From the NCBI RefSeq assembly GCF_030936135.1, contig NC_082596.1, positions 13,616,155 through 13,680,154 on the forward strand: a stretch of DNA of 64,000 nucleotides, given 5' to 3'. Within the stretch, counting starts at the first letter, position 1. Each line of letters opens with the position of its first letter. This document shows positions 1-14,000 of the stretch, piece after piece. The notes under the pieces are model-generated. The model saw only the letters and a list, made by a program, of their open reading frames with translations. It was not told the origin of the DNA and ran no database searches. Origin of the DNA: Gavia stellata. Lineage: Eukaryota > Chordata > Aves > Gaviiformes > Gaviidae. Made by a program: the position numbers and the translations under genes.

Positions 1-2179
1 CTATGTAACAGCACAGCAAGCAAAACAAAGCAGAGCTGTAACTACGCAAAAAAAGTATCCCTAACTCTGCTGCCATTTTACTGGGTATGATAAGCATTTA
101 CATAAGTCTGATACTCACTTTCAAGAATAATCATGCAGAGATGTCTGATGTTAAAAGTACTGAGTGCTCACAATTTGAATTGAACACTTTAGAGGTCAAA
201 AAAAAAAAGACCTGCCTATGTGAGGTTTAGCTGCTGAGGTGACCAGATCATGTAGAAACTACATGTTTATGTGACTGAGGAGCAGAGACATGCACCATAT
301 ATGTTAAAGGTACTTCTTTGTCAGTGCACCTGTGATGGTTAAGTACTTGTCATGTTTGATCAGTAGCTTCTATATGATCAGACATAAAATCTGGTTATGG
401 CTTCATGTGTCAAAACCAGTGGCACAAGTTACTGTGCTCGCTGTAGAGGTAGATGGGGGATATTTTGTAATAGAGAAGGATAATCTAGGTCATTTAGTGG
501 TCACTTCTGGCCTGAAATTCTGAAGTTTACTTTGAACATGTTCATAACCCATTAAAACCAGTGGGGATAGGAGGTAACCAAGAAGGTCTAGTCACGTGCC
601 CTGTGGCAGGCTCCTTTCAGCCTCTGCTGGGTTTCGTGTCGGGTTCCTGGTCCTCCAAGCCCAGGTCAGGCTTTGGCATACCCTGAAGCTCTGTGCGGGC
701 AGGCAGTACAGTAGCTGTTGGTACATGCCTCCCTCATTACAAATTGTAATGCGGCAAGGACCCTAAGCATATCCTTATCTTTGTAGCACACGTGAAGTCC
801 TGCTGAAAACAATTTGACAAGTTTCACTCCCGTGTTGAATTAGAACCAGACCTCATTTTAAAATGGGAATCAAATGTGAATATTGCAGAGTTTAGATAGA
901 GATTTAGCTTTATTTTGGAGTCATAAGCAGTAATGCCCTCTGAACTTTGCAGATAATGAACAACTGAAGAAAATGGCACTATAAAACAAAGTCATTCACT
1001 CTTCTTGCTGAGAGGCAGCACAGATCAGGGCAGATTAGCCTATACTGAGCTCTGTGCAGAATAGTTTTTGACATGGATACATCTACTCTGAATAAATGGT
1101 AATAGTTAAAAGGAGGTGAAACAAAGGATCGACAATTGCATATTGTCTTGGATTAATCAGAAGCTATAAGAAGACAATGTTTTCTGTGTTGAGAGAGACC
1201 ATAGGCAATTTGTAATCTAGGTGATTTTAAAAGTTAGAAGGAGTTTCTATTGCTTCATCTTCTCCTGAGCCACCCTGTTTGTGCATATTCTTAAAATCAC
1301 ATTATATGGGTTTGGATTTTTTGTTGGCACGCTTTTCCTGCACACTGGATGGAAATGTCATACAGCAAGCAGGGAGAAATTACTTTTCATAAGGCATAAA
1401 CCTGAACACACAGTGAACACTTTCTGTATTCTCATTTATTTTCTTGCTGCATCAGCTACTCCTGTTTGGGGGAGGGAAGGAAGAGGTGGGTAAAAAATCT
1501 GTGCTAGAAACAGGTTCTTTTATGTGTGTCTTCTGCTGTCAACCCTTTGTCTTTTCCTTCTCAAACTATAATCAAAGGGGCAGAAGGTTTCTGCCTGCAT
1601 TTAGAAAATATTTATATAAATCTTTATCCAAATCTGCTATAGAGACAACTTTAAATGTTGAATTCCACTCTGGAGAAGAAATCTGTCTTAATATATTAAT
1701 TAATTGGGATTATTAACTGTTTATGGTCTGTTTCTGAAGAGTAGTGTCCTGAGCAATTGCCTGCTCAAAGATAAAATTTAAGATCCTGGACCTTCAAAAA
1801 AGTATGCCTGCACTTACTTTTTTATGTTCCAGGAAAAATGTCTGTTTCATCGGCTGGTTTTGCTAGGAATGTCAATTGTATGAAAATCTGAGGTAAAATT
1901 ACAGAAGGGGATTGCAGTGATGAATGTCTTCAGAGATTAAGAGTGCAAGTAATTGAAAGTTTTTTTGCTCTAGATTCTTTCATTGAAAAATGCTGCTTTT
2001 GACATAAAGCAAACACCTGAAATATTTCATTACAAACCAAATGGCACAATATAATTTCAGTATTAACAGTGAGGGATAAAAATATAGTCCAGATAAAAAT
2101 AGATAATCTTAAACATTATTAAGTCATGTATTTGACCCTAAAGTATTTAAGGTGCAAGCCAAAGCAATCTCTGAACCAT

Positions 2180-2570
2180 TAGTGATGATGTTCAGGAATT
2201 CATGGAGGATGGGGAGAGGTCTCAGAGGACTTGAGACAGGCAAACATAGTACCTAGTCTTAAATGAGGGAGAGGCATGAGCAGAGGCAGAGAAAGAAAAC
2301 ACGTAGGGAATCACAGATTGGTTAATGGGATCTTCATTCCCAGGACAATACAGGAAGAATTTACTAAAAATCTGTCTGTAAGAACCTAGAGAGTTGTAAC
2401 AACATTCTTAAAAGGGTGGATTGGTCAAAACTAGACTATGTCAAGCCAATCTGAGTTCATTTTTTGCTGGAGTAATTGGCCTACTGGAATGGGATGTTGC
2501 AAACCTCACTGAAGTCAAGATACATGACAAGGTCCCACATGGCATTCCTGTAAGCAGTACAGAGAGGTGT
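2180..2570 (+). mobile_element. Ancient CR1-like LINE fragment (RT region)
   Basis: Degraded matches to the CR1 reverse-transcriptase region occur in the expected order. GTCTCAGAGGACTTGAGACA followed by GGCAAACATAGTACC (about 2219-2255) resembles the CR1 segment before the RT palm. GCCAATCTGAGTTCATTTTT comes next, then GACAAGGTCCCACATGGCAT near 2527, which resembles the region after 'FDTVPH'. Divergence is high, so this is an old copy. The boundaries are approximate, and it could be another member of the CR1/L3 clade. Confidence 0.5.
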
Positions 2571-5392
2571 TTCAGAGGAACTGAAGTAGAAGGGTGGTGC
2601 ATAATAGGTTTGATAAACTACTCGAGTGTGAGTTTTCATAATCCTCTGGTAAACTGAGAGAACATGTCAAACAGGGTGCTACAGATAGAATAATCCCATT
2701 AGCACCAAGGAGAAGGGAACAGAGGTTTCTGTGAAGTCTGTGGAGGAAAGAAGGCTGGGAAGGGTTGCAAGCATCTCACTTTGTTGAGATTTTAGTGAAT
2801 GCTGTTGTAGCTCTTCATAGCCCTGAATTAATTAAACAGGGTTTTGAAATCACAACATCCTTTTCAAAAAATAAAAATAAAAAAATCTTACATAGCGTAG
2901 TCAGAAGAGCATAGATGCAGCTTTCTTTTTATGAGGCCTACTTGCATCAAAGAAGCGTGTTGCTCCGTTGGTAAACAGTGGAGGGATAGGATAAATCTGC
3001 CTGTGCACTGTGAGCGAAACTGAACCACAGCAAACAGATGTGATACAGAGATTTAGCTAAAAGGCTGCAGGTGATGCAATTGCACATGGACCTGTAGGCT
3101 TAGAGGCACTGTGAATGGTACTGGGTAAATGGGGGACTGGAGAAAAACACTTACTGATTTGTTGGATGGGTTTCCCATTTTATTCGTTATCTCCAGCCTT
3201 ATCTTGAGCATGCTTCAGTACTGCGTGTCAAGTCAAATGTTGCTTTCAGTTGCACTCTATACCATCCCAGAAGGGGACACTCAGCAAGCCCATAAAGTCA
3301 CTCAGGCTGCCCTGTGTATGGATCCTATGTGCTGCGCTAGGGATGAGGCACTGCAGAGTACTGCAGTCCCTTCTCAAACTGCAACTTCAGTCAGCAAAAC
3401 TAGCTGTTAAGTAGCTTTTGCAAATGGGCATTTCTGGCATTTCTGACATTTTACTCAAGATCACAGAAAGATTAGGTAATACCACCCAGCTCTTCCCCAA
3501 GAGCATTGCTCAACATTGAGTCTTGGCAGTTGTCTTTCTTTTGTGAAGAGCCCACTAGTCCCACAGAGAAGCAATACAGTTAATAATGCTCTACCTCTCG
3601 CCCCTCAGGACACTGAGACAAATGGATCCATTTAGCTTTGCTTCATGGTTCTCTCACTGCAAAGATAAATGAGATGGCTTGCAATACGTACTTTGTATAT
3701 ACATTAAAATAAGTATCTTTTACACTTCTGTGCAGTTTTACAGACTGCCAGCATTAACTTGTGGAAGAAGAGTATCTTTCAACTCCAGTACTATTAAATA
3801 ATTGTCATCCTGGAATGATGATTACCCAAGATTTATTGAGCATTGTCAGTGTCCTTAATGCCGTGTAACCGTATCCTGGGCATAAAAAGCCTATCAAGTC
3901 AGGCTGTGCACTTTGGCTGTAGGCACAGAAGCAGTGCAGGGGATGACTGTTAAAAACATTTGGGGAGGATTTTTACGAAAAAGTGAGGTGAGTCGTGCAG
4001 TTTCAAAAACACAGCTTATGAAGCAGCACCGGGTGGCAGCTATGGATGAACACTTTTGTCTTCTCCCTAAAGAAAAAATGAGAAGCTAAAAGTTATTTAT
4101 CTTCTTCCTATCCACAGCCTCTGCCCTCCTATAATCAAAAAGAAAGAATCATGTTATTGTACGGTGAAAAATAGTATTTCTTTTCCCCTTTTCATTTCTT
4201 GTAACTGCCTTTCTTCCTTTTACACTGTTCTTTTTCCTTTAAGACTTTGTCGTGAACAAAGCTGGCCTTCTGTTTTTAACCTGTTACATGCTATTCCCTT
4301 TCTAAACCTTCTGAAACAGCTACTGATATTCCCTTGAACTTGAGCATGCCCCTGCTTTGGGAAGTACATGATGTTCCACGGTCTAAAAATTCATGTACCT
4401 GTGGGATTTCTGGTATGAGAAGGCAGTGTCTGATTTCATTTCAAGAAGAGAACTATTACAGGGTTTATAACCCTCTGCAGAAGTTTGTCCATCATTTCTA
4501 GCAGACTAGTTGTGGTCCCTGTGTCATAAAACTCACTCTAGTCGATGCTATTTAAGATTATATTTATTCTCTGAATTTCTGTAGGCCTCAAATTTATTTG
4601 GTGGTACTTTAGTTTTTCTTAGAAATGGACAAGGAATTCTGAACAGAAAATACGTAATTTTGTTTGGCTTCTGCTTGCTATATCAGTCTTTAATGTTTTT
4701 TCTCTCTGGTACAGTACACACAATCAATCATGTCCCTGTTAATGCATAGAGGCATGAAAACAGATTTCAGTTAATTGCCATGTGCTAGCAATCAACTTTT
4801 ATTGGTTTGGGACTGGTCTTCAATTGGAGAATGACATTTGGGGAGCTAGGAAGAAAGGACAGTCATCTTTTGTCTGTCAAAGTGCCTTAAAAAGGCATTG
4901 TTTTGCCTGTTTTCAGACTTGGGAGAAAGACCCTGCACATGCTTATGCCCACATACATAGTGCAATAGAAAAACACTCTAAGCCTGCCTTTTCTGGGACC
5001 CTTCACAACCTCTAATAAGAAAAACATGTCAGAGTCTGTAGTGGAGGTGCCATACGGGGGTGGAGTTTGTGATAGGAAGGACTTGAGCTCACAGGGTAGT
5101 CGAGAGACGTTTTCATAGCATAGGCAAAGCAGTCCAAAGGCAAGACTACAAAAATTATGTAGGACAACTGACCTCAGCGTTCTGCCAAGAAAAAGCCGCC
5201 TGAACAAAGGGAAACAGTCAGAAGCTTACCTGTTTTACACCATCCTGTGTTTTACGCCTTTCACTGCACTGACATGATCTAAAACAAATTTCAACCTGTA
5301 ATAAGTGGATTGGATTTTCTCTTTCTTAACTTAGCTTCGAGTATCTCTTTTTGGAGTGGGTCTACTGGTTTCAGGGGATGCACAGTGGCAGA

Positions 5393-5460
5393 TTACAGAA
5401 TCACAAAATCACTAAGGTTGAAAAAGACCTGTAAGATCATCAAGTCCAGATTGAACCCCA
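5393..5460 (-). mobile_element. CR1 3' tail fragment
   Basis: The plus strand reads TTACAGAATCACAAAATCAC followed by AAGGTTGAAAAAGACCTGTA and AGATCATCAAGTCCA. This is the reverse complement of the CR1 3' end (ATGATCTTGAAGGTC...TTCTATGATTCTGTGA). Only about 70 bp survive and they are diverged. It lies just upstream of the ZHX1 coding exon acceptor. Confidence 0.75.
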
Positions 5461-5550
5461 AAGGACTGAATTACCTTAGCCCAAAATATGTAGCAGAATA
5501 GAAGTTACTTTTTACATTTAACTAATTCCACTGTCTCTTCTTTGCTACAG

Positions 5551-5767
5551 GTGGTGGATGTGGACTTTAAAACAGTGTGTCTCAACATTTCATCCTCAAC
5601 TATCTATTTTTAATCTGATTGCACTACAAAAGAAAAGCTGCTAATGGGATAAATGTTGAGACTTTACAAGAACTGACTTGAAGTACTGAAAGCCATTATA
5701 ATTAATCAAGAAGAGCTTGAAGCTAAATCTGTATCGGACCAGTCAGTATCATTTTCACGTAACAGGC
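5551..5767 (+). other. ZHX1: ZHX1 5' UTR part of the coding exon
   Basis: This follows the splice acceptor TTTGCTACAG|GTGGTGG and runs to the initiator ATG at 5768. It is non-coding: the frame of ZHX1 stays open back to about 5717 but contains no ATG before 5768. In vertebrate ZHX genes the whole coding sequence lies in one large exon that starts with a short stretch of 5' UTR, which matches this arrangement. Confidence 0.8.
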
Positions 5768-8392
5768 ATGGCAAGTAAACGAAAATCAACAACACCGTGC
5801 ATGGTCTTAGCCAACGAGCAGGATCCGGATTTGGAAATGGTATCAGACTTGGAGGAAGGACCGCCTGTACTTGCGCCAGCAGATAACCCTACAGCAGAGA
5901 GCGTAACAAGTGATGAGGATGTTCATGAGTGTGTGGATTCAGACAATCAGAAAAATACAAATAAAGTAGAAGGTGGTTACGAGTGTAAATACTGTACTTT
6001 TCAGACTCCAGATCTCAATATGTTTACTTTTCATGTGGATTCAGAACATCCCAACGTAGTATTAAATTCATCCTACGTTTGTGTAGAATGCAATTTCCTT
6101 ACCAAAAGATACGATGCTCTCTCAGAACATAATTTGAAGTACCACCCTGGAGAGGAGAATTTTAAATTGACCATGGTGAAACGTAATAATCAGACAATCT
6201 TTGAACAAACAGTAAACGATCTCACTTTTGATGGGAGTTTTGTTAGAGAAGAAAACACTGAACAGGCCGACTCTTCTGAGGTTCCCTCATCAGGGATCTC
6301 AATTAGCAAAACTCCTATTATGAAAATGATGAAAAACAAAACGGAGACTAAGCGTATCGCTGTTTTCCACAATGTGGTTGATGACATTCCTGGTGAAGAA
6401 AAGGGAACTGAAAATGAGCCAAACTCTGAAGAAGTAGTAGAAAACCCACCACCGGCAGTTTCTGAGTCAAAAGTGAGCCATTCAGTTGTTTGCAGTGCAG
6501 CAGATGTGGCTAATGCAGTAGTGACTCCAGCACCAGTGCTTCAGCCTGGCGTGGCACAGGTTATAACAGCTGTTACAGCTCCACAGAGCTCAAACCTGAT
6601 TCCAAAAGTCCTGATACCTGTAAATAGCATTCCAGCCTATAATACTGCTTTGGATAACAATCCTCTTTTGCTTAACACCTACAACAAATTCCCATATCCA
6701 ACCATGTCGGAAATCACTGTTCTTTCCACTCAAGCTAAGTACACAGAGGAGCAGATTAAAATATGGTTTTCTGCCCAGCGTCTGAAACATGGTGTGAGCT
6801 GGACACCAGAGGAAGTGGAGGAAGCAAGGAGGAAACAATTTAATGGCACAGTGCATACTGTGCCACAGACAATTACCGTTATTCCAGCACACATTTCTGC
6901 CACTAGCAATGGCTTACCTTCAATTTTACAGACTTGCCAAATAGTTGGTCAGCCAGGACTTGTTCTCACTCAAGTTGCAGGTGCAAATACGTTACCAGTA
7001 ACAGCTCCGATAGCTTTGACTGTAGCGGGAGTCCCAAACCAAACGCAGTTACAGAAGAGTCAGATTCACACTGCTCAGCCTATTGCAGAAACCAAACAAG
7101 TAGCTGCCGTTCCAGCCCCTCAGCCTATCAAAAATGAATCCGCACTGATGAATCCTGACTCCTTCGGCATCCGAGCAAAAAAAACTAAGGAACAACTGGC
7201 GGAATTGAAAGTCAGCTACCTTAAAAATCAGTTTCCTCAGGATTCAGAAATTGTTAGGCTTATGAAAATAACGGGCCTGACTAAAGGAGAGATCAAAAAG
7301 TGGTTCAGTGATACACGTTACAATCAGAGAAATTCAAAGAATAATCATGGGATTCATCTCAACAGTGATTCATGTGCCACCATTGTTATTGATTCAAGCG
7401 ATGAAATGAATGAGTCCCCAACGGGAGTCACTCCACAGAGCAAGTCATCATGGAGCTCTTTTCCTGATTTCACCCCGCAGAAATTCAAAGAGAAGACTGC
7501 TGAACAGCTGCAGGTCCTCCAAGCAAGTTTTCTTAATAACCCTGTCCTTACTGATGAAGAGATGAATAGGTTAAGAGCGCAAACCAAACTGACCAGGAGA
7601 GAGATTGATGCCTGGTTTACAGAAAAGAGGAAATCAAATGTCTTAAAGGAAGAGGGAGCTGACGTGAATGAGAGCAATGCTGGCAGCTCAAAAGAAGAGG
7701 CTGGAGAAACATCTGTGGGAGATGGAGCAGCAGGAGCAAAATCAGGGTGTTCCACCTCAAGCAAAATAGGCAAAAAATCACCAGAGCAGTTGCACATGCT
7801 TAAAAGTTCCTTTGTCCGTACTCAGTGGCCATCTCCACAAGAATACAACAAGCTGGCAGAAGAAACTGGGCTCCCAAGGTCGGAAATTGTGAGCTGGTTT
7901 GGAGATACTCGCTATGCCTGGAAAAATGGTGGATTGAAATGGTATTATTATTACCAGAGTGCCAATGCAAACAGTCTGAATGGCCAAGGCTTTGCAAGGA
8001 AGAGAGGGAGAGGAAGACCAAAAGGGAGGGGCAGAGGGAGGCCTCGGGGAAGGCCTCGGGGAAGCAAGAGGTTAAATTGCTGGGACAGAGGTGTGTCAGT
8101 CATAAAATTCAAAACTGGAACAGCAATCCTGAAGGACTACTACATGAAGCACAAATTCCTTAATGAGCAAGACCTTGATGAACTGGTAGCCAAATCTCAC
8201 ATGGGATATGAGCAGGTCAGAGAGTGGTTTGCAGAAAGGCAAAGAAGATTAGAACTTGGAATAGAGCTGTTTGATGAGAACGAGGAGGAAGACGAAATGC
8301 TGGAAGATCAGGAAGATGAGGAAGAAACGGATGATAGTGATACTTGGGAACCTCCCCGACATGTTAAGCGTAAACTTTCAAAATCAGATTGA
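5768..8392 (+). CDS. ZHX1: Zinc fingers and homeoboxes protein 1 (ZHX1), complete, 874 aa
   Basis: ZHX1 is a nuclear transcriptional repressor that forms homo- and heterodimers with ZHX2/ZHX3 and contacts NF-YA (family knowledge). The protein matches human ZHX1 (873 aa) almost end to end, beginning [15 protein letters not shown]. Two C2H2 fingers are visible: Cys73, Cys76, His89, His94 and Cys105, Cys108, His121, His126. Five divergent homeodomains follow at about 286-346, 466-526, 570-628, 665-725 and 776-832. Their recognition-helix cores are WFSAQR, WFSDTR, WFTEKR, WFGDTR and WFAERQ. A basic Arg/Gly/Pro block (about 745-767) between HD4 and HD5 resembles an AT-hook/NLS. The tail is acidic and ends KRKLSKSD. 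The start is the first in-frame ATG and has G at -3 and +4. The reading frame is intact and encoded in one exon, as is usual for the family. Confidence 0.98.
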   Translation: MASKRKSTTPCMVLANEQDPDLEMVSDLEEGPPVLAPADNPTAESVTSDEDVHECVDSDNQKNTNKVEGGYECKYCTFQTPDLNMFTFHVDSEHPNVVLNSSYVCVECNFLTKRYDALSEHNLKYHPGEENFKLTMVKRNNQTIFEQTVNDLTFDGSFVREENTEQADSSEVPSSGISISKTPIMKMMKNKTETKRIAVFHNVVDDIPGEEKGTENEPNSEEVVENPPPAVSESKVSHSVVCSAADVANAVVTPAPVLQPGVAQVITAVTAPQSSNLIPKVLIPVNSIPAYNTALDNNPLLLNTYNKFPYPTMSEITVLSTQAKYTEEQIKIWFSAQRLKHGVSWTPEEVEEARRKQFNGTVHTVPQTITVIPAHISATSNGLPSILQTCQIVGQPGLVLTQVAGANTLPVTAPIALTVAGVPNQTQLQKSQIHTAQPIAETKQVAAVPAPQPIKNESALMNPDSFGIRAKKTKEQLAELKVSYLKNQFPQDSEIVRLMKITGLTKGEIKKWFSDTRYNQRNSKNNHGIHLNSDSCATIVIDSSDEMNESPTGVTPQSKSSWSSFPDFTPQKFKEKTAEQLQVLQASFLNNPVLTDEEMNRLRAQTKLTRREIDAWFTEKRKSNVLKEEGADVNESNAGSSKEEAGETSVGDGAAGAKSGCSTSSKIGKKSPEQLHMLKSSFVRTQWPSPQEYNKLAEETGLPRSEIVSWFGDTRYAWKNGGLKWYYYYQSANANSLNGQGFARKRGRGRPKGRGRGRPRGRPRGSKRLNCWDRGVSVIKFKTGTAILKDYYMKHKFLNEQDLDELVAKSHMGYEQVREWFAERQRRLELGIELFDENEEEDEMLEDQEDEEETDDSDTWEPPRHVKRKLSKSD

Positions 8393-11043
8393 CGTGCGAT
8401 TTGGGGGCCAAAACCCTATGAATTAGGTTTGACGTTATGGTGAAGAGCCAACTGATTTTTCACGGCCTTCAGTTTAGCAAGCACCTGCTTAGCATCTTTC
8501 TTCCACCTAAAAGAACACGGGCAAGATGCTATCAGTGCAGGCAGCAACTATTTGCTTCCTTGCTACAAGAGATGGACATCCTCGGGCCTAGCCTAGGACA
8601 TGGGGTTGTAAATCAGATCCAGTTCAGCTCCTCCTCTTCCACGTTACAGATAGGAAGGTTCATGTTCACCATTCACGTGACTGCTTCTCAATATTTAATT
8701 GCCTTATGTTGTTTAATTCCAAAAAAACACAGATACATTTTTTCATTGATGTAGGAGAACATTGCCTGCTCATGAAGGAGGAGAATACAAGACCTTAAGA
8801 TGTCTTTTTGCAAACATCGCTTCACCTGAAAAGTTTCAAGGCCTGGGTTTATTTCTTAAGGAAAGAGTTCAAAACAAAAGAGAAGGGGAAAAGTGTGACA
8901 AAGGAATCAATGAACCTAGGGGTGAGGATTGCTTGGTTTAAGAAAATGAGGTGGTATTGGCACCTTTTGCATATCTTCAGAGTGTTTTGGGTTTACAGAA
9001 CTTGTGCTGAAATGTTCCTTGTTGATAATTATGAGCTGACTGAATGAGTCTAATGCTACAAGATGCTTTTCGTTACATTTAATCACTGTATCTTACATCA
9101 ATTTAATTTAAATGCCTGACAGACTTGATGCAGTTGATAGTAACATTCGTTTTTAGCTTGTGCATTCTTCCCTTTGTTGGAAATGGTAAGAAAAGTATGT
9201 ATATTAATGGCTAAAAAGAATAATTTCTTGAAATCTTACACTGAATTTTAAGGTGAACGTGAGGCAGAAACTGCTTAAAAGTCGTTCGGAGTTGCTTAGG
9301 GGTTTGTAAGAATACACAGATATAGAGACAAAAAGCGTCTTCGGGTGCTAGTCAGAAAGGTTTTCAAGTAAGTTGTGGCAATGACATGATGTTTAATTCT
9401 CAAACAAAATGAAGTTATATGGCTTTCAGATGCTTAGGAATGATAAACGTGCTAGTTTTTAATTCTTCTTCAGTGATAGCCTGGTTGAATGATCTGCGCA
9501 GAAGTTTAACCTGAATTCATGCTAATGGATTGAGCTCACCACTATGCTGATTGTTCTTAGGGCTGCTGGGTGAATGCACTTACATTTAGAGGTGATTTGA
9601 TCTACCTGAACTCAATTCCAGAAATAGTTTAATCTGATACGAAACATCTACATCTTGAGTGTGTGTCTTTAAAACGAGGAAGAAAAAAAAAAAGTCACTC
9701 GACATTGAAATCATAGTAGAGTTTGAATTACCAACTTAAAAACAATGGGCCAAATTCATGGAAGTTAGTTTAGGCAGATGCCTGGCATCCTAGAGAACTG
9801 GTACTCCGAGGAAGAGTAGTTTGTGTTCTTGCTACTGTCGGTCTGCATTTTTTAGGGATAAGTTACTTTAGATGTCAAAGATGATGATGAATTGGTGCTG
9901 CTGTCGCCAGCATTGTCTGCTTTTACATTGGCACTAACGGAAAGGATGATAACAATCTCCTTTTGCACGTCTGTCAGCATCTTCTCTGTAGGCTTTTGCA
10001 TCTGATGACCAATGAGAGACAGATTAGTGTAGAGAAAATGTGTCCTAATGTTTCCACATTTCCAAGAACCTAATCCGGAATTACTCTTTCTTTCTCACTG
10101 TGATAACTGTCAAAAGACCAAGAAAGTCTTTTTAGTCATGATTTTCTGAAGCAGAGGAGTCCATGTTAGATCCATTTTTCATACCTGATTGTGAGTGAAA
10201 CCCAGGTCAAAACAAGAAAGGGAATAACATCTGACAAAAAAAATACTGTTAACTCACCTTCCTCTCTGGAGACTTGCAGCTGCCCTTCTGCTCCCGGATT
10301 GAACAGGCTGCCTGAGTTGCAGGAGGATGTTCTGTGTGAAAGCCATTTACCAAGGCGAGCTCTTCTGACTATTTGAGGTTGCTGGAAAGAAAAAGGCACT
10401 GGCTTTTGGTGTGTGACGTGAATTTGATGATGAAACTATTTCCTGGCTTCCAAGACTCAAATTGGTGAGGCACCAAGTGGCCAGCGGTGCTAGAGAGGAC
10501 TAGCCAAGAATCCCTCAGTTTAGGGTGGGGGAGAAGCAAAACTGTGTTGTCAGGGTATTTCATTGGAGTGCTTATGACTCTGGATGTGAGGTGATGTAAG
10601 AGAGATCAGGATCTGGCCTTTTCAGCATTGACTGCTACATGTGTTTGGGAGGTATTCTTGTTTGGCTGGTAATGGTATGGATGAGGCTGTTGTAGATGCC
10701 AGCAGATAGAAGAAAGGCTCACGTTAGCTTCAAGCTCTGCTGGGAATATAGGGTCAAAAATCAGTGCTTGCTGAGTGGGAAAGGACAAAGCTAGTAGGGA
10801 AAGAGATGCTATTTTTAAGTTTCCAAAAATATTAAAGCAAATCCTTAAAATCCTTGGGAATATGCAGGCAAAATCTGGAGTTGCCTTAATCCTTAAGGTT
10901 GACCCAGAATTAATTTTCTTTCAAAAAAAAAAAAAAGCCACCCAAGCAATCCGTCCAAATAAACATCTTAATTTTTTGTTAGCAGAGACTGCATTTAGGT
11001 TAGCATTAAATGCAAACTTCTTTAAAAGATGGGAATAAATAAA
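8393..11043 (+). other. ZHX1: Probable ZHX1 3' UTR (end uncertain)
   Basis: AT-rich sequence directly follows the ZHX1 stop codon. The nearest canonical poly(A) signal I noted is an overlapping AATAAATAAA at 11034-11043; an ATTAAA lies at 10831-10836. Further AATAAA hexamers occur at 16180-16185, 16248-16253 and 17793-17798, so the transcript could be longer. Short reading frames here show no recognisable protein similarity. The end is an inference only. Confidence 0.4.
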
Positions 11044-14000
11044 GATCCAAGTTAATTATATGATTAAACTAGGAAATTTTCCATTTTGGCAGTGTTCTGT
11101 TAAATAACAGCTACAGTAGTAGGCCTTAGCGCATCTGGTCTGAAAAACACAGGAAGAGGAAATACATTGTTTATCAGGCTAAATGTAGTTGGATTAGACG
11201 TCTTCTTTCAGTAAAATGGTCAGAGATGGTGGCTGATGTATACTGGGCCAGATCTTCGGTTGCTGTCAATATTACAGTTTCATGTATTCCAGTGATTATA
11301 GTAGTATTTACAGCCCATTGAGGAACATCATCACTTTGCAGAATGTAAAACTTAAATTAAACCATGTGCTGTGTGTCAGCTAATGAGAGATGCAGAGTAC
11401 CCACATTTCCTTTGGGGTAGATGCACATTGTAAGCCTTTCAGTTGTGCCAAGGATGAGAAGAATCTGGGTGGGTTCAGCCTGAAGACAGCAGTTGTATGC
11501 ATTCATTATTGCTTATAATCTGTCTTCTTATTTCTGTAACAAACAGAGTCCATTAATTACCAGTTTATTTCATGTTTACAGCATGTATATATTTGCACTG
11601 CATACTGCGAGAGAGGGAAACTCTTTCCGGAGGCCTCCCGCATCAGGGCTGACAGAAGCAGCATTGGAAAGAGCCGTCAGCATGCTGGTCTGTTTTATCT
11701 GTGAATTGTGGTCATGGCTGGTGGCAACTCAAAGCTACCGGTAACAGCAGTTTAGCCTACATTCATCTCATCTAACCTGAGGCTGCTGTGCTCCTTACCT
11801 AGATGCCCAAGGCACACTGTATAGCCACCTAAGAGAAACAGAAATCGCCTGGTGGGTGGCAGGGATAGGGCGCCTTCTCATTCTCTACCAGTTTCATACA
11901 GGAAACTTACTGAACTTCAGCACATCAGCAAGTGTCTTAATTTATGATGAATCTGCACATTGCTGTGCTCGTCAGCAGTGCATCCCTGCAGCCTGGCTCC
12001 CTCTTGTAGCTTACGCTCACCTGCAGGGTGTTTTGGAAGCCACCCGGACTGAGCTACGTTGGCAGTGGGGAGGGAAGGGGCAAGAAAGTACATCTACCCT
12101 GGGGTGAGTGTCCGTGTGGAGTTTTATTATTTCCCCGCCTGGTGAAGAACTGTGTGTAGATGAACCTGTGGTATGTTTTCTGTATTTCTGTGGAGCTTCA
12201 CCTCTTGGGTTTGAGCTAGTTATGAGCCAGGCTTCAGTGATTGTCATTGACAGGGAGATGAAGAAACTCTTTGATGGTGCTCAGATCTTACCTCTAGGTA
12301 GCTGGTTTGTTCTCCATCTTTGTTGGGAGCACTGTTTCAGAATTCAGCTGTGAGCATCAGTTCCTTTAGAGCTAAGGTAGAGCTTTCCTGTTCATCTGCG
12401 GTTTCTGCCAGGAGTACCTGATCTGATGATGATAGTTACTACTGTCTCTGGAATTCAGCTGAAGATAATCCTGTGCCAGAATGGAGAGGGAGAAGGGCTA
12501 AAAGAAAGCAAGCAGCGTCAGGCACGTGAACCACCCAGCGTCACTGTATCGTGGTGCTTCATGGCGCGTTTTGCTCTTGCTTCCGAGTACAATGAAAGAG
12601 CACGGTTCCATCTTAAACAATATCAACCTCTTAATGACCCCAAGGTTAGTGTTTGTTGTAAAAAGAAAGTTAGACCTATTCCTCCCTGGAGGTTTGAATG
12701 AACTAACAAGAGTGCTGTCTTGTAAGAAGTGGAAAGAAGGGAAGATGCAGAAGCTTGAAGGCTCTTGACTTTTGCTTGCCCTGCAGAATTCACTTACCTA
12801 GAAGTTGATAAGCAAAATAAGTTTTACTCTTGCTGTTCTGACAGAAAAAGTGAAGTATTGCAATCACTCATTCTTAGCCCATAGAAATCTCTGCCTTGTT
12901 TTGAAAGCAAAGGAGAGGAAAGATACCTAGTACTTCACAATTAGAATTCAGTGGATTATCTCTAATACACTACAGTAAATGATGCCATTCCCTTTTTTAA
13001 CCTTGTCCAGTACCATTCTAAAAACTGCTTTTTCATTACATTGTATGCAATATGGTGCCTGGCTGTGACTTTGATTATTGGGAAGGAAACTCTTGCAATG
13101 TCTGCACATGACATGAAATAATTTTTCTAATGCATGATTTGCTGACCTTGGGGGAAAAAGCCTATTTTCTTCCTGCTTACCAAGGAATTCTTGAGGCAGG
13201 CAGATGCACTCCCTTCTCCTTTACAGAGAAGAGAAAGCATTTTTGGAGCCCATACAAAGTGATTCATGGCCTTACGCAGTCCCCAGAGGCCAGAAAGCCC
13301 AAAGATGCAGACACTGTCTTCCTCCTCTGTTTTCCTCTGAAATTAGAACACAGCAGTAACTCTGACAACTAGTCTTTGGCTGCTGAGTAACCAAGCTGTA
13401 GTTTAAGGTGGGGAGCACTTTCCCTTTTGCACTTAACGGAGTACTGTGTATTCAGGCTGGATGTCAGTATTTGCTTCTGTAAATATGACAGTATTGATTT
13501 GCGTCCTCCACCTGAGTCCCATATCTGTCTATATTCATATCTCCCAAGGAGAAAAGATAATCATTAAGCTTCTGTAATATTAAATATCCCTGCCCTAACC
13601 TGAAAGCAGAAAAATAGAGTGCGATGAAATATAGCTGCTTTCTTTGATTTTATTTATATCTTCTTGGAAAATAATTTTGCCTACATTCAGTAGTAATGAA
13701 AAGATAGTATCAATGATCAGAGAGCAGTAAAACTGTTGAGAGTTGTTCATAATGCCTGGGATGATTGTGTAAATTGGGAATGGGAAGATGATGCAAGATG
13801 GGAAGGGCTAGTAGAGGGCTCGGTTCCCTGCACTGAACAGTGCTGGTTTACGCCTGTATTCTCCATCAAGCTTTTGATATCCTAGGATAAGTAGATTTAC
13901 CAGGTAGCATGACACAAACTTAACTGGGTCAAGTTACTCGAGGTTTGGTGATGTATTAAAATTCTGTAGGAAAATATTTTAAAATGAAAGTTGTAACAGA

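Larger units (their letters stand above)
1..5550. other. Non-coding DNA upstream of the ZHX1 coding exon
   Basis: I see no convincing coding exon here. The 3' end (5521-5550) is a good splice acceptor with a pyrimidine-rich tract ending in TTTGCTACAG, so at least the right part is probably intron of ZHX1. Untranslated 5' exons cannot be recognised by eye. The region holds an old CR1 reverse-transcriptase relic (about 2180-2570) and a short CR1 tail (5393-5460). Everything else looks like unique AT-rich sequence. Confidence 0.6.

Noticed and set aside
7354-8163. Several 70-147 codon frames overlapping ZHX1 on both strands
   Set aside because: They are shadow frames of the intact ZHX1 coding sequence.
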